A stretch of 49,440 bases of DNA, taken from positions 1 to 49,440 of the forward strand of contig JAJDUL010000030.1 of the NCBI GenBank assembly GCA_022826685.1, read 5' to 3'. The notes below the pieces were generated by a model. That model ran no database searches, was not told where the DNA came from, and saw nothing but the letters and a program-made list of their open reading frames with translations. Below are positions 33,602 to 41,043 of this stretch, piece by piece. The position numbers were made by a program, and so were the translations under genes. This DNA comes from Gemmatimonadota bacterium. Its GTDB lineage: Bacteria; Gemmatimonadota; Gemmatimonadetes; Palauibacterales; Palauibacteraceae. Position 1 is the first letter of the stretch; each line of letters opens with the position of its first letter.

Positions 33602-34601
33602 CCAGGATTCCCAGCCGCCGCAGCATGTCCCGGCTCGTCGCCACCTCCTCGGCCATCCAGACCCCGAACGCGTCCGCGTCCGCCATCGTCGCGTATTCGA
33701 GCGCGGCCCGCTCCATGTATTCGCGGAACCCCGGGTCCTCGATCGCGGCCATCAGCCGCGCGCGCAGCTCCGCGCGCAGCGCCGGATCCAGCCCCGGCGG
33801 CCCCACGACCCCGCGCCAGTGGACCGGCGTCAGGTCGTATCCCTGCTCCGCGTAGCTCGGCGTGTCCGGGAGCGCCTCGACGGGAAGCGCCACCCCCAGC
33901 ACCCGCATCGTCCCCGCCCGCAGGTGCTCGCGCACGATGTTGTAGTTCGTGTGCGCCGCGTCCGTGTGTCCGCCGAGCGCCGCCACCACCGCGTCCGCCG
34001 ACCCCTCGTACGCGATCCAGCGCACATCCGGGTCTCCCGCCGCGGCCCTCAGACGGGCGAAGCCGAGGAAGTGGGCCGACGCCGCACCGAACCCCGACAC
34101 CGAGACCTCACCGGGCCGGGCATGTGCGGCCTCGAACAGGTCGCCGAGCGTGTGGAAGGGACTGTCGTCCCGCACCGCGACCAGGAAGGGGTCGATCTGG
34201 ATGCGGAGGATCGGGGTGAAGTCCCCGGGAGAGAACGGGATCCGCCCCGTCGCCATGTTCACGGTGCCGCTCGCCGTGAAGACGCCGAGCACATGCGGGT
34301 CGCCCTCCCGTCCCTGCAGATACTGCATGCCCGCGGCGCCCGCCCCGCCCTGCCGGGTCATGACGGTGACGCGCCGGCCGTCGAAGTGCGGCGGCGCGGC
34401 CTCGGCCAGAGCCCGCGAGAGGAGGTCGGTCGGTCCGCCCGGCGTCGCCCACGAGACGATCTCGATGGCCCGGCTCGGAAACGCCGCCTCCCCCCCGGAT
34501 GGCGAACACCCGGCAAGCGCCAGCGCGGCCAGGCCCGGCGCCGCGAACCCGATCAAGGTTTGACGCCCGGATGACCGGCGAGACCATCCTGTGGTATCCA
34601 T
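33594..34601 (-). CDS. tctC: Tripartite tricarboxylate transporter substrate-binding lipoprotein (TctC/Bug)
   Basis: A 335-aa periplasmic binding protein of the Bug/TctC family. The two family loops that hold the carboxylate are seen: AIEIVSWATPGGPTDLLSRALAE and the GGAGAAGMQYL segment. The signal ends in a lipobox (LAALALAGC), so it is membrane-anchored, unlike many Bug proteins. It gives the complex its specificity, which cannot be read here. ATG 34601 is preferred over an upstream in-frame codon at 34637. First gene of the operon, divergent from the toxin-antitoxin pair. Confidence 0.9.
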   Translation of the reverse strand: MDTTGWSRRSSGRQTLIGFAAPGLAALALAGCSPSGGEAAFPSRAIEIVSWATPGGPTDLLSRALAEAAPPHFDGRRVTVMTRQGGAGAAGMQYLQGREGDPHVLGVFTASGTVNMATGRIPFSPGDFTPILRIQIDPFLVAVRDDSPFHTLGDLFEAAHARPGEVSVSGFGAASAHFLGFARLRAAAGDPDVRWIAYEGSADAVVAALGGHTDAAHTNYNIVREHLRAGTMRVLGVALPVEALPDTPSYAEQGYDLTPVHWRGVVGPPGLDPALRAELRARLMAAIEDPGFREYMERAALEYATMADADAFGVWMAEEVATSRDMLRRLGILDE

Positions 34602-34655
34602 GCGAGGAATGTGCGGTCTTCGTCTCAAGTCGGCCACGGCAGGGTGCGATCCGGA

Positions 34656-34684
34656 TTGAAGTGACTGGTCTGACTAGTTATGAT
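34656..34684 (+). promoter_or_regulatory. Promoter/operator of the Phd-VapC module, probably leaderless
   Basis: TTGAAG (34656-34661), a 17-base spacer and TATGAT (34679-34684) form one of the best sigma-70 matches in the window. Only six bases separate the -10 from ATG 34691, so the mRNA would start at the start codon. The spacer contains a near-perfect direct repeat, TGACTGGT/TGACTAGT, well placed as the operator for antitoxin autoregulation. Confidence 0.65.
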
Positions 34685-34690
34685 GGTCCG

Positions 34691-34966
34691 ATGCGACTGA
34701 TCTACTCGACGTACGAGGCGAAGGCCCGTTTCTCGGAAGTGCTGCGCCACGTCCGGGAGGGGAAGACCGTGACCATATCCTATCGGGGAGACCCCGTGGC
34801 CGAGATCCGACCGTTATCGAAGAAACCCACCACGCTCGAGGCGCGGGTCGCGGAATTGGAACGCCAGGGGGCGATCGTCCCGCCCGCAGGTCCGCTCGAG
34901 CCGTTCACGCCCGGGCCACCGCTGCCGGGCACCCTCGCCGAATTCCTGGCCGAACGCGGCGATTGA
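34691..34966 (+). CDS. Phd/YefM-type antitoxin
   Basis: A 91-aa antitoxin of the Phd/YefM fold. The N-terminal half is the DNA-binding dimer domain (YSTYEAKARFSEVLRHVREGKTVTISYRGDPVAEIRPL) and the Pro-rich C-terminal half (TLAEFLAERGD at the end) is the toxin-binding tail. It should neutralise the PIN toxin encoded immediately downstream and repress the shared promoter. The ATG at 34691 has no Shine-Dalgarno and sits at the predicted transcription start, consistent with leaderless translation. Confidence 0.9.
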   Translation: MRLIYSTYEAKARFSEVLRHVREGKTVTISYRGDPVAEIRPLSKKPTTLEARVAELERQGAIVPPAGPLEPFTPGPPLPGTLAEFLAERGD

Positions 34967-35346
34967 GTTCCGCGTACGTCGACACCTCGGTGGTGGTAGC
35001 CATCGCCTTCGGGGAACCCGAGGCCCGGACGATCGGCCAGCGCCTGGGCGGCTTCGACCGCCTGTATGCGTCCAACCTCCTGGAAGCGGAGTTGCTCTCG
35101 GTATGCCGACGAAAGCGCCGTGCGGTTCCCGAGCATCTCGTCTCGCGATTCAACTGGGTCTTTCCCATCCGGAGACTCACGCCCGAACTCCGCGCGGTGC
35201 TCGGAGCCGGTTATGTGCGCGGAGCCGACCTCTGGCATCTCGCGTGCGCCTTGTATGTCGCGCCGAATCCGGCGGAACTTTCGTTCCTCACGCTTGACCA
35301 GCGCCAGGCGGAGGTCGCGGCGGAGTTGAGGTTTCACCTCGACTAA
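34963..35346 (+). CDS. vapC: PIN-domain toxin (VapC family)
   Basis: A 127-aa PIN-domain ribonuclease. The acidic metal site is visible: D7 (SSAYVDTSVVV), E41/E43 (NLLEAELLS), D89 (GADLWHLACAL) and D112 (FLTLDQRQ). VapC toxins cut tRNA or rRNA when the antitoxin is lost. The TTG start overlaps the antitoxin stop (TTGA), so the two are translationally coupled. A pairing of VapC with a Phd/YefM-type rather than AbrB-type antitoxin is common. The target RNA is unknown. Confidence 0.9.
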   Translation: MSSAYVDTSVVVAIAFGEPEARTIGQRLGGFDRLYASNLLEAELLSVCRRKRRAVPEHLVSRFNWVFPIRRLTPELRAVLGAGYVRGADLWHLACALYVAPNPAELSFLTLDQRQAEVAAELRFHLD

Positions 35347-35426
35347 GAGCCCTTGGCAAATCCCGGCTGCGTTCGCGTGGCGGGCGGGCTGGTGGCGGCG
35401 GGCCGGGGGCGCGTAGACTGCCGCGC

Positions 35427-36308
35427 ATGAACGAACCCGGAAGCGACACCGAGACGACGCCGGCCGCGGCCCCCGAGCCGGCGGCGCGGACGGGCGCGGG
35501 CTGGCGGCGCGACGTGTGGCCGGGCATCCACTGGATCCAGGAGTTGGGCGGGCACCGGGCCGGGATCGCGCGCGCGGTGCTGGAGAGCGGCGCGGACTGG
35601 TACAGGCCCGGGAACGAACTCTACGTCCCGCAGAACGCATACCTGCTGACGGGCGAGCGAACGCTGCTCTGGGACACGCTCTCTCCGGCCTCGGGCCACA
35701 TCCTGCTCCCGGCGCTCGAGGAACTGCTCGGCGACCGGCCGCTCGACTACCTCGCCCTCTCGCACCCCGACGTGCCGCACGCGGGCAACACGATGCAGGT
35801 GCTGCGGCGCTATCCGGACTGCCAACTCGTGGCCCCGGCCGTCGGCGAGACGCACGCGCTCTACCACCTGGACGACGCGATGAAGGTGGGGCCCGAGGAC
35901 GAGATCGATCTCGGCGGGCTGCGGGTCCGCTTCCCGGAGGCGACCTTCCTCGACGCCGCCATTCACACGTGGATGAGCGAGGAGGCGACCCGTACGCTCT
36001 TCACCGTCGACTGGATGGGCTTCCCGCACCAGAGCGGCGAGAGCCTCCGGCGCACGGACGAGATCGACACGGTCGTGGACGTGGGGCGCCTCGAGGAGTT
36101 CCACAGCCGGGTCATGTTCTGGTTCCAGTACGTCTACCCCCACAAGGTCACGGCGGCGACGGACGCCCTCGCCGTGCAGTTCGCCGGATACGGACTCGCG
36201 CCGGCGCACGGACTCCCGATCCCCGGGGAGGACGCGGCGCCGTACTACGAACTCATGAACGAAGTCGTGCGGCGGGTGGCGGCGGGCGGGCGCGGGGGTG
36301 TCCTGTGA
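35427..36308 (+). CDS. Metallo-beta-lactamase-fold hydrolase, ODP-like (first of pair)
   Basis: A 293-aa cytosolic protein with a metallo-beta-lactamase fold of the kind found in flavodiiron (ODP) proteins: NAYLLTGERTLLWDT, the metal loop LSHPDVPHAGN, FLDAAIHTWMSEEATRTLFTVDWMGF and a last ligand loop APAHGLPI. The usual HxHxDH or HxExDH is replaced by HxDxPH, so metal binding may be altered. It has no flavodoxin domain. A 25-residue Ala/Pro-rich N-terminus precedes the domain. The downstream gene is a shorter paralogue and probably in the same transcript. Function is unknown. Confidence 0.75.
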   Translation: MNEPGSDTETTPAAAPEPAARTGAGWRRDVWPGIHWIQELGGHRAGIARAVLESGADWYRPGNELYVPQNAYLLTGERTLLWDTLSPASGHILLPALEELLGDRPLDYLALSHPDVPHAGNTMQVLRRYPDCQLVAPAVGETHALYHLDDAMKVGPEDEIDLGGLRVRFPEATFLDAAIHTWMSEEATRTLFTVDWMGFPHQSGESLRRTDEIDTVVDVGRLEEFHSRVMFWFQYVYPHKVTAATDALAVQFAGYGLAPAHGLPIPGEDAAPYYELMNEVVRRVAAGGRGGVL

Positions 36309-36338
36309 GCGGGGGCATCCTGTGAGCGGGGGCGCGCC

Positions 36339-37073
36339 GTGAGCGTCATCGATCTGGGCGGCGGGGTCTCGTGGGTCCACGAATCCTTCCCGGAGACGAA
36401 CGGCCACATCCACGTCTCCGTCTACCTCATCGACGCGCCGGAGGGGGCGATCCTCATGGATTCCGGCTCCTTCCACCACCGGCAGCGCCTCGCGGACCGG
36501 ATCCACGACGCCACCGCCGGGCGCGGTATCGGCGCCATCATCCTGTCCCACTCCGACTATCCCCACTCGGGCAACATCCCCGCCTTCCGCCAGGACTGGG
36601 GCGACTTCGAGATCATCGCCTCCTGCGGCGACCCCGACCTCCAGGGCCTCCCGTACGCCCGCCGCACGAAGATCGGGGACGTGACGGAGGTGCTGGGCCG
36701 GCGTTTCGTCGTCCTCGACCCCCCGCTGGCCGACCGAAATCACACGACCTGGGTCTACGACGAAGCCTCGCGCACCCTGTTCGTCGCCGATGGCTTCGGC
36801 GCGCTCCACGCGCCGGGCGCGTCCCACGTCGACTGGGGACGGCTCCCGGAGGAAGGACGCGCGGAAGGCGTGCATGAGTTCCATGCACAGACGCTCCCGT
36901 GGCTGCGCTACGCGGACCCGGACCGGGTCATGGGCGCCCTGCACGCGATGCTGGAGCAACACCCCCCGGCCTGGATCGCCCCGATCCACGGCCCCCCGAT
37001 CGCCGAGCCCGACATCCCCCGCTACATGGCCGACCTCAAAGCCGCGCTGACCCGCATCGCAGAACGCGACTGA
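36339..37073 (+). CDS. Metallo-beta-lactamase-fold hydrolase, ODP-like (second of pair)
   Basis: A 244-aa paralogue of the preceding protein, with the same altered metal loop (LSHSDYPHSGN), ITS/HTTWVYDEASRTLFVADGFG region and final IAPIHGPPI loop. The order of ligands follows the ODP beta-lactamase domain of flavodiiron proteins, again without a flavodoxin domain. GTG 36339 is used. The 30 bases between the two genes contain a short duplicated segment (CCTGTGAGCGGGGGC twice). The pair may form a heterodimer, but this is only inference. Confidence 0.75.
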   Translation: MSVIDLGGGVSWVHESFPETNGHIHVSVYLIDAPEGAILMDSGSFHHRQRLADRIHDATAGRGIGAIILSHSDYPHSGNIPAFRQDWGDFEIIASCGDPDLQGLPYARRTKIGDVTEVLGRRFVVLDPPLADRNHTTWVYDEASRTLFVADGFGALHAPGASHVDWGRLPEEGRAEGVHEFHAQTLPWLRYADPDRVMGALHAMLEQHPPAWIAPIHGPPIAEPDIPRYMADLKAALTRIAERD

Positions 37074-37127
37074 CGTTGATGACGCTCGCCGGACGACCTC
37101 GCAGATCCCGAAAGCGTGGTGGGCAGG

Positions 37128-37412
37128 TCAGGCCGAGGAGGGTGAGGACCTCGTGACGGGCGGCGTGGCGTTTCGGGCGTTCTCACGGGAACTCCGGGGC
37201 TCCGGCACCGGGACGCCGTTGTCGAGCATCGTCTCGATGAACAGGCGCTGAGCGTCACGCAACTCAGATCGCGCTTCGGCCTCCGTCCGCCCCTGCGCGA
37301 TACACCCCTCCAATTCCACGACGCGCGCAACGTGGAAGGCGTCGCGACGGCGCTCATCGCGCGCGACCTCGATGGTGTACGGCAGTGCCATGTATCTGTC
37401 GGCCTCGCTCAT
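37128..37412 (-). CDS. hicB: HicB-type antitoxin
   Basis: A 94-aa HicB-family antitoxin with the typical partial RNase H fold: LPYTIEVARDERRRDAFHVARVVELEGCIAQGRTEAEARSELRDAQRLFIETMLDNGVPVPEPR. The C-terminal 20 residues are a Ser/Thr/Pro tail without a visible ribbon-helix-helix or HTH, so DNA binding is not evident. ATG 37412 overlaps the hicA stop (ATGA). It should bind and block HicA. Confidence 0.87.
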   Translation of the reverse strand: MSEADRYMALPYTIEVARDERRRDAFHVARVVELEGCIAQGRTEAEARSELRDAQRLFIETMLDNGVPVPEPRSSRENARNATPPVTRSSPSSA

Positions 37413-37672
37413 CTCCCTGCCTCTCCGCCAGTTCGGCACTCGAACACCTTGTCCACTGCCCTCAGCGCGGCCTTCGCATATGCGACATCCAGTGTCCGGT
37501 GCCTGGCGACGATGCCCATGATGTCTGGATGCCGGGGATGATAGAAGACCGTGTGATTACCCCCCTCACGGCTCTCGAACCCGTGGATCAGATAGTAACG
37601 TACGATGTCGCGCCTCCGACAAGTGCCTCTTGAGCGTTCCAATCGCTCCCGGAGCTTTTTCCGGCGGGTCAA
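37409..37672 (-). CDS. hicA: HicA-type mRNA interferase toxin
   Basis: An 87-aa protein with the HicA/YcfA double-stranded-RNA-binding fold: a catalytic-type histidine H40 in GFESREGGNHTVFYHPRHP (family GxSH, here GGNH) followed by IMGIVARHRTLDVAYAKAALRAVDKV. HicA toxins cleave mRNA independently of translation. The N-terminus is about 15 residues longer and more basic than in compact HicA proteins. No ATG fits, so TTG 37672 is used; it lacks a clear Shine-Dalgarno. The gene starts 19 bases after the DsbA-like stop and could be read from that transcript. Confidence 0.8.
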   Translation of the reverse strand: MTRRKKLRERLERSRGTCRRRDIVRYYLIHGFESREGGNHTVFYHPRHPDIMGIVARHRTLDVAYAKAALRAVDKVFECRTGGEAGR

Positions 37673-37691
37673 GATGCACCCAAACCGGTCC

Positions 37692-38336
37692 TCACCGGCC
37701 GAGCAGCGTTTTCGCGTCGGTTTCGGACGCGGCTCCGACGATCCGGGCGTGTTTCGAGACGAAGGTCGGGGTCGCGGTGACCCGCCAGCGGACGGCGAGC
37801 GCGGCGTCGCGCGTGAGGCGTTCGGCCGTCGCCGCGGAATGCAGGCACCGGTTGAAGGACGTTCCCGCGGGAACGTCCACCGCCGCCGCGATGGATTCCC
37901 AGTCCACGTCTCCCGCCTTCCAGTCTTCGTTGGTCATCAAATGGTCGTGCATGCGCGGGAACACTCCCTCGGCCTCGGCACAGATCGCCGCGCGCGCCGC
38001 GGCGGCGGAACGGTCCGAGAGGGGCACGTGAACCAGCACGACCCTCGCCTCACCCGACGCCGTCCACCCGTTCACGACCTCGTGGGACGACCGGCAGAAG
38101 GGGCAGAGGTAGTCGCTGAACTCGAAGATCGCGGGCGCGGCATCGCCGCTGCCGAGCACACTTCCTCGACCCGCGGCGGCCTGTTTCCATTCCTCGCGGT
38201 AGAGCGAGAGCACCTGCCGCTCGTCCTTCCACTCCCGGAGGCGGCCGCCGACCACACCCGACGGGCGGAAGGCGATCACCGCCAGGAGGACGAAGCACAC
38301 CGCGAGACCAATGTCCTGGATGCCCGGCCGCTTCAT
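37692..38336 (-). CDS. Membrane-anchored DsbA-like thiol oxidoreductase
   Basis: A 214-aa thioredoxin-fold protein with one N-terminal transmembrane helix (about residues 8-24) and an extracytoplasmic DsbA/DsbG-like domain. The redox motif is C78-P-F-C81 in EFSDYLCPFCRSSHE and the cis-Pro loop is TATPTFV. A helical insertion holds two more cysteines (AICAEAEG and NRCLHSA). It should form or isomerise disulfides in exported proteins. The ATG overlaps the stop of the beta-propeller gene (ATGA), and that operon starts with a six-cysteine secreted peptide, an obvious candidate substrate. Confidence 0.87.
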   Translation of the reverse strand: MKRPGIQDIGLAVCFVLLAVIAFRPSGVVGGRLREWKDERQVLSLYREEWKQAAAGRGSVLGSGDAAPAIFEFSDYLCPFCRSSHEVVNGWTASGEARVVLVHVPLSDRSAAAARAAICAEAEGVFPRMHDHLMTNEDWKAGDVDWESIAAAVDVPAGTSFNRCLHSAATAERLTRDAALAVRWRVTATPTFVSKHARIVGAASETDAKTLLGR

Positions 38337-39592
38337 GTTCCCGGCGACGTCGCGCCCGCGGGAAGCGGAACGATCCAGACGTGTTCGACATCGAACTCAT
38401 CCCGGACTACTCCGACCGCCTCCGTTTCGTCGGCCCAGAGCAGATCGAAGCCGCCGGGGAACTCGACGTCCCGGCCGGGGCTTCCCGGCCCGGCGTACAC
38501 GCTCCAGATCGAGACCTCTCCTTCGCCGCGCAGGGCGTCCATTCGTGACCGGTAGTCCGTCACCCAGACGCGCCCATCGTCGCCCGCAACCACGCCTCCC
38601 AGAGCCGGGAAGGAGCCGGGAAACGCCCACACCTCGAGCGTGGCCGCGATGCGGGTCTGCAGTTGAGCCGGCAGGCGACGGTTCATCTCGGCGCGGATGG
38701 GAGCGAGCGCCGTCTCCCGGTCCTCCGCGGTCAGGGGAACCGGTGGGACGGAGAACTCGATCGGAGCCAGCGGCATGCCGCCGCCCGTCACCCGCTCCGC
38801 GCGCGGACGCTCCGTGGATCCGAAGAGAAGAACCGAATCGCCGGATAGCACGAACGGCTGGGGCGAGTACGGTATGCGGCCCGAGACGTACGCGTCTCCG
38901 GGATAGCTGAAGACCCGGACCCCCGTGGTCTCGGCGACGGGGTCGAAGCCCGTTCCGTCGGCCGAGGTCAGGAAGATGACGACCTGCAGGGGATGAGATT
39001 CTCCGATCTCGTCGACGCTTCGATCGGGCCTCGCAACCGCCCACACCAGCCGGCCGTCATCCAGGGATCCCTGCAATCGCGGGGATTGCAGGGTGTCCCC
39101 CGGAGGGATCGTCATCCTGGCGCGTCGCACATCCCCGCCGGTGTACGGCCAGACGGACGCGGCGCCCCGCTCACCGTCGTATACGACGACGGAATCGCCC
39201 CGGTATCCGAAGAGCGCCGTCAGTTCCCCTAGTTCGCGCGGACCGCCGCCCGCGCCGCCCCGGGTGCCGCGCCACTCCCCATCGAGCGTGAACGTGCGCA
39301 GCGTGGCGTCGCCCCGGTTCGCCACGACCAGCACGCCGGCCGGCCGGTCCACCACGACGCCGGCGATGTCGTGGAAATCCGTCTGCCCCTCCCCGGACGC
39401 GCCTCCGAGCCGCAGGCGGGGCGGCCCCGCGCGAAGGTGCGCGGGGTCCGCTCCGAAGTCCGCTCCCGGTTCCGCCGAACCGACCGTGGGGGCAGGGTTC
39501 TCGCCATCCAGACATGCGGCGGCCAGCATCGCCGCCGCGAGTGTCGTCCAGTGCCGGGGCCGGGAGCCGGCCCCCGTGTTGTCGAGCTTCAT
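38333..39592 (-). CDS. Six-bladed beta-propeller lipoprotein
   Basis: A 419-aa exported protein with a lipobox (AAAMLAAAC, about residue 27) and a six-bladed propeller of the NHL/BF3885-like kind. Recurring phrases mark the blades (DIAGVVVDRPAGVLVVANRGDATLRTFTLDGEWRGTRG, FGYRGDSVVVYDG, VAGDDGRVWVTDYRS, VGVVRDEFDVEHVWIVPL). These folds are usually binding scaffolds; no enzymatic residues stand out. ATG 39592 has GGAG five bases upstream and lies 10 bases after the peptide gene. It shares style, but little sequence, with the propeller at 42.7-43.9 kb. Confidence 0.8.
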   Translation of the reverse strand: MKLDNTGAGSRPRHWTTLAAAMLAAACLDGENPAPTVGSAEPGADFGADPAHLRAGPPRLRLGGASGEGQTDFHDIAGVVVDRPAGVLVVANRGDATLRTFTLDGEWRGTRGGAGGGPRELGELTALFGYRGDSVVVYDGERGAASVWPYTGGDVRRARMTIPPGDTLQSPRLQGSLDDGRLVWAVARPDRSVDEIGESHPLQVVIFLTSADGTGFDPVAETTGVRVFSYPGDAYVSGRIPYSPQPFVLSGDSVLLFGSTERPRAERVTGGGMPLAPIEFSVPPVPLTAEDRETALAPIRAEMNRRLPAQLQTRIAATLEVWAFPGSFPALGGVVAGDDGRVWVTDYRSRMDALRGEGEVSIWSVYAGPGSPGRDVEFPGGFDLLWADETEAVGVVRDEFDVEHVWIVPLPAGATSPGT

Positions 39593-39602
39593 GTGATCTC
39601 CG

Positions 39603-39851
39603 TCAGAAGGGATAGGGGTCCGAGGAAGGACCCCAGGTGGGGAAGTAGCATCCCCGCACACACTCGTTGAGGTCGTAGTTGCAGCCCCAGTCGCCGTCCA
39701 GCACGCACCCCGCCCAACCCTGAAAACACTCGTTCAGGCAGTCGTCGCCGCCCTGCGCGGACGCGGCCCGGCCGGGTTGCGCCAGGATGGCCGTGGCGAG
39801 CACGAGGTTGAAGCCAAGGAGCACCCAGCGTCCCGCTTTCGTCGTCTTCAT
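39603..39851 (-). CDS. Secreted six-cysteine peptide
   Basis: An 82-aa preprotein: signal peptide to about residue 32 (hydrophobic LLGFNLVLATAILA, then AASAQ) and a mature region of about 50 residues. The cysteines are C38, C42, C49, C57, C64 and C68, spacing CX3CX6CX7CX6CX3C, which is mirror-symmetric; LNEC occurs in both halves. An aromatic/Pro-rich tail (YFPTWGPSSDPYPF) closes it. ATG 39851 has a strong GGGGAGG six bases upstream. The gene heads an operon with a beta-propeller lipoprotein and a DsbA-like oxidase. No known family is recognised; disulfide-bonded mature peptide is the natural inference. Confidence 0.75.
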   Translation of the reverse strand: MKTTKAGRWVLLGFNLVLATAILAQPGRAASAQGGDDCLNECFQGWAGCVLDGDWGCNYDLNECVRGCYFPTWGPSSDPYPF

Positions 39852-40154
39852 CGTCCCCTCCCCTTTCACGGGTCGTCGGGAGGCCGGGTCGCGGCCGCCG
39901 CCGTGCCTGGCGCGCTCGTCGCCACCCTCCGGGACGGACCCCCCGTCCCGCGCCTCCCGAGATTTCGCCCTCAGAGTCCGGGCAGCGATCAACGGGGTAT
40001 CAACGCGCTCTCGGCACGCAGCCGGCGGGGCGACGCGGGACGGCACTCGCTTGCCCTCCGTGTGCCATGTATCGTCGGAATCTCACGGAATCGCCGGGGT
40101 CGGATCGGAGCCGCAGGAGCCCGACCGGAGCCTCGGGGATGACAGGAGGCATCG
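39852..40154. promoter_or_regulatory. Divergent regulatory region between the peptide operon and nmrA-like gene
   Basis: 303 bases without a gene. It contains an 8-base-stem hairpin (CGGGACGG/CCGTCCCG, 39930-39950) that would lie in the peptide mRNA leader, and at 39988-40004 the 17-base ATCAACGGGGTATCAAC, a direct repeat of ATCAAC with an 11-base period that matches the repeats upstream of the AlbA-type regulator. No clear -35/-10 pair was found on either strand. GGAGG for the plus-strand gene is at its right end. Confidence 0.55.
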
Positions 40155-41039
40155 ATGGCGGATGTGCTTTGCGTCGGCGGGACGGGGACCGTCGGGAGTC
40201 GGGTCGTCGAGGGCCTGGTGGCCCGCGGGGCGTCGGTCCGGTGCCTGACGCGCTCGGCGGACCGAGCCGGAGCCTCGGACGGGGCGTCGCATGAGCGCGT
40301 CGAATTCATGCGAGGCGACCTGGAGCAGCCCGACACGCTCGGACCGGCGCTCGAAGGCGTGTCGCGCATGCACCTCCTCACGGCGCTCCACCCGCAGGAG
40401 GCGCGGCTCGGCATCGGGGCGGTCGCTGCGGCCGCGGCGGCCGGCGTCGAGCGGATCGTCTTCCATTCCGCGCACCGCGCGCACGCGGCGCCCCACATCC
40501 CCCACTTCGCGAGCAAGATGGAGATCCTCGCCGCACTCGAGGCCTCCGGCGTCCCGTGGGCGACGATCGAACCGAACCACTACTTCCAGAACGACCTGTG
40601 GCTGAGGCGGTCGCTCGAAGCCGGGGTCTATCCCGCCCCGCTCGGGGGCGCGGGGCTGCACCGGGTCGACGTCCGCGACATCGCCGACGCGACCGTGAAC
40701 GCGCTTCTCGACGACGGCCACGAGGGGATCCGGTATCCGGTGGTCGGACCGCAGCTACTGACGGGCAAGCATGTCGCCCGCACCTGGAGCGAACACCTTG
40801 GCGGCGACATCGAGTACGTCGGCGACGACCTCGACGCGTGGGAGGCGCGCGCGAGCCGGAGCCTTCCGGACTGGCTCCTGAGGGACCTGCGGGTCATGTC
40901 GGAGTACTTCCTCTCCGACGGGCTCATCGCGACGGAGGAGGATTTCGCGACGATGAGCCACGTGCTCGGCCACGCGCCGCGCGTATTCGACGACTTCGTG
41001 ACCGAGACGGTCTCGGCCTGGTCCGGCGGAGGCGCCTGA
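40155..41039 (+). CDS. NmrA-like NAD(P)-binding protein
   Basis: A 294-aa atypical short-chain dehydrogenase of the NmrA/HSCARG/TMR type. The dinucleotide motif is GGTGTVGS (residues 8-15), followed by LVARGASVRCLTRSADRA, DLEQPDTLGPALEGV, an IVFHSAHRAH strand and the substrate segment WATIEPNHYFQND. The NmrA group includes redox sensors and quinone or azo reductases; the Tyr-x3-Lys catalytic pair of classical SDRs is absent, as usual for the group. ATG 40155 has GGAGG six bases upstream. Single gene. Confidence 0.87.
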   Translation: MADVLCVGGTGTVGSRVVEGLVARGASVRCLTRSADRAGASDGASHERVEFMRGDLEQPDTLGPALEGVSRMHLLTALHPQEARLGIGAVAAAAAAGVERIVFHSAHRAHAAPHIPHFASKMEILAALEASGVPWATIEPNHYFQNDLWLRRSLEAGVYPAPLGGAGLHRVDVRDIADATVNALLDDGHEGIRYPVVGPQLLTGKHVARTWSEHLGGDIEYVGDDLDAWEARASRSLPDWLLRDLRVMSEYFLSDGLIATEEDFATMSHVLGHAPRVFDDFVTETVSAWSGGGA

Positions 41040-41043
41040 ACGA

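Noticed and set aside
35343..36989. 548-codon minus-strand open frame
   Set aside because: Antisense of the two lactamase-fold genes, which overlap normal start sites and share conserved motifs.
34566..37672. Possible mobile element carrying the toxin modules
   Set aside because: No transposase, integrase, terminal repeats or target duplication seen.
39930..39950. GC-rich hairpin considered as an intrinsic terminator or riboswitch
   Set aside because: No T-tract and only an 8-base stem; no known riboswitch core. Kept only as a leader feature.
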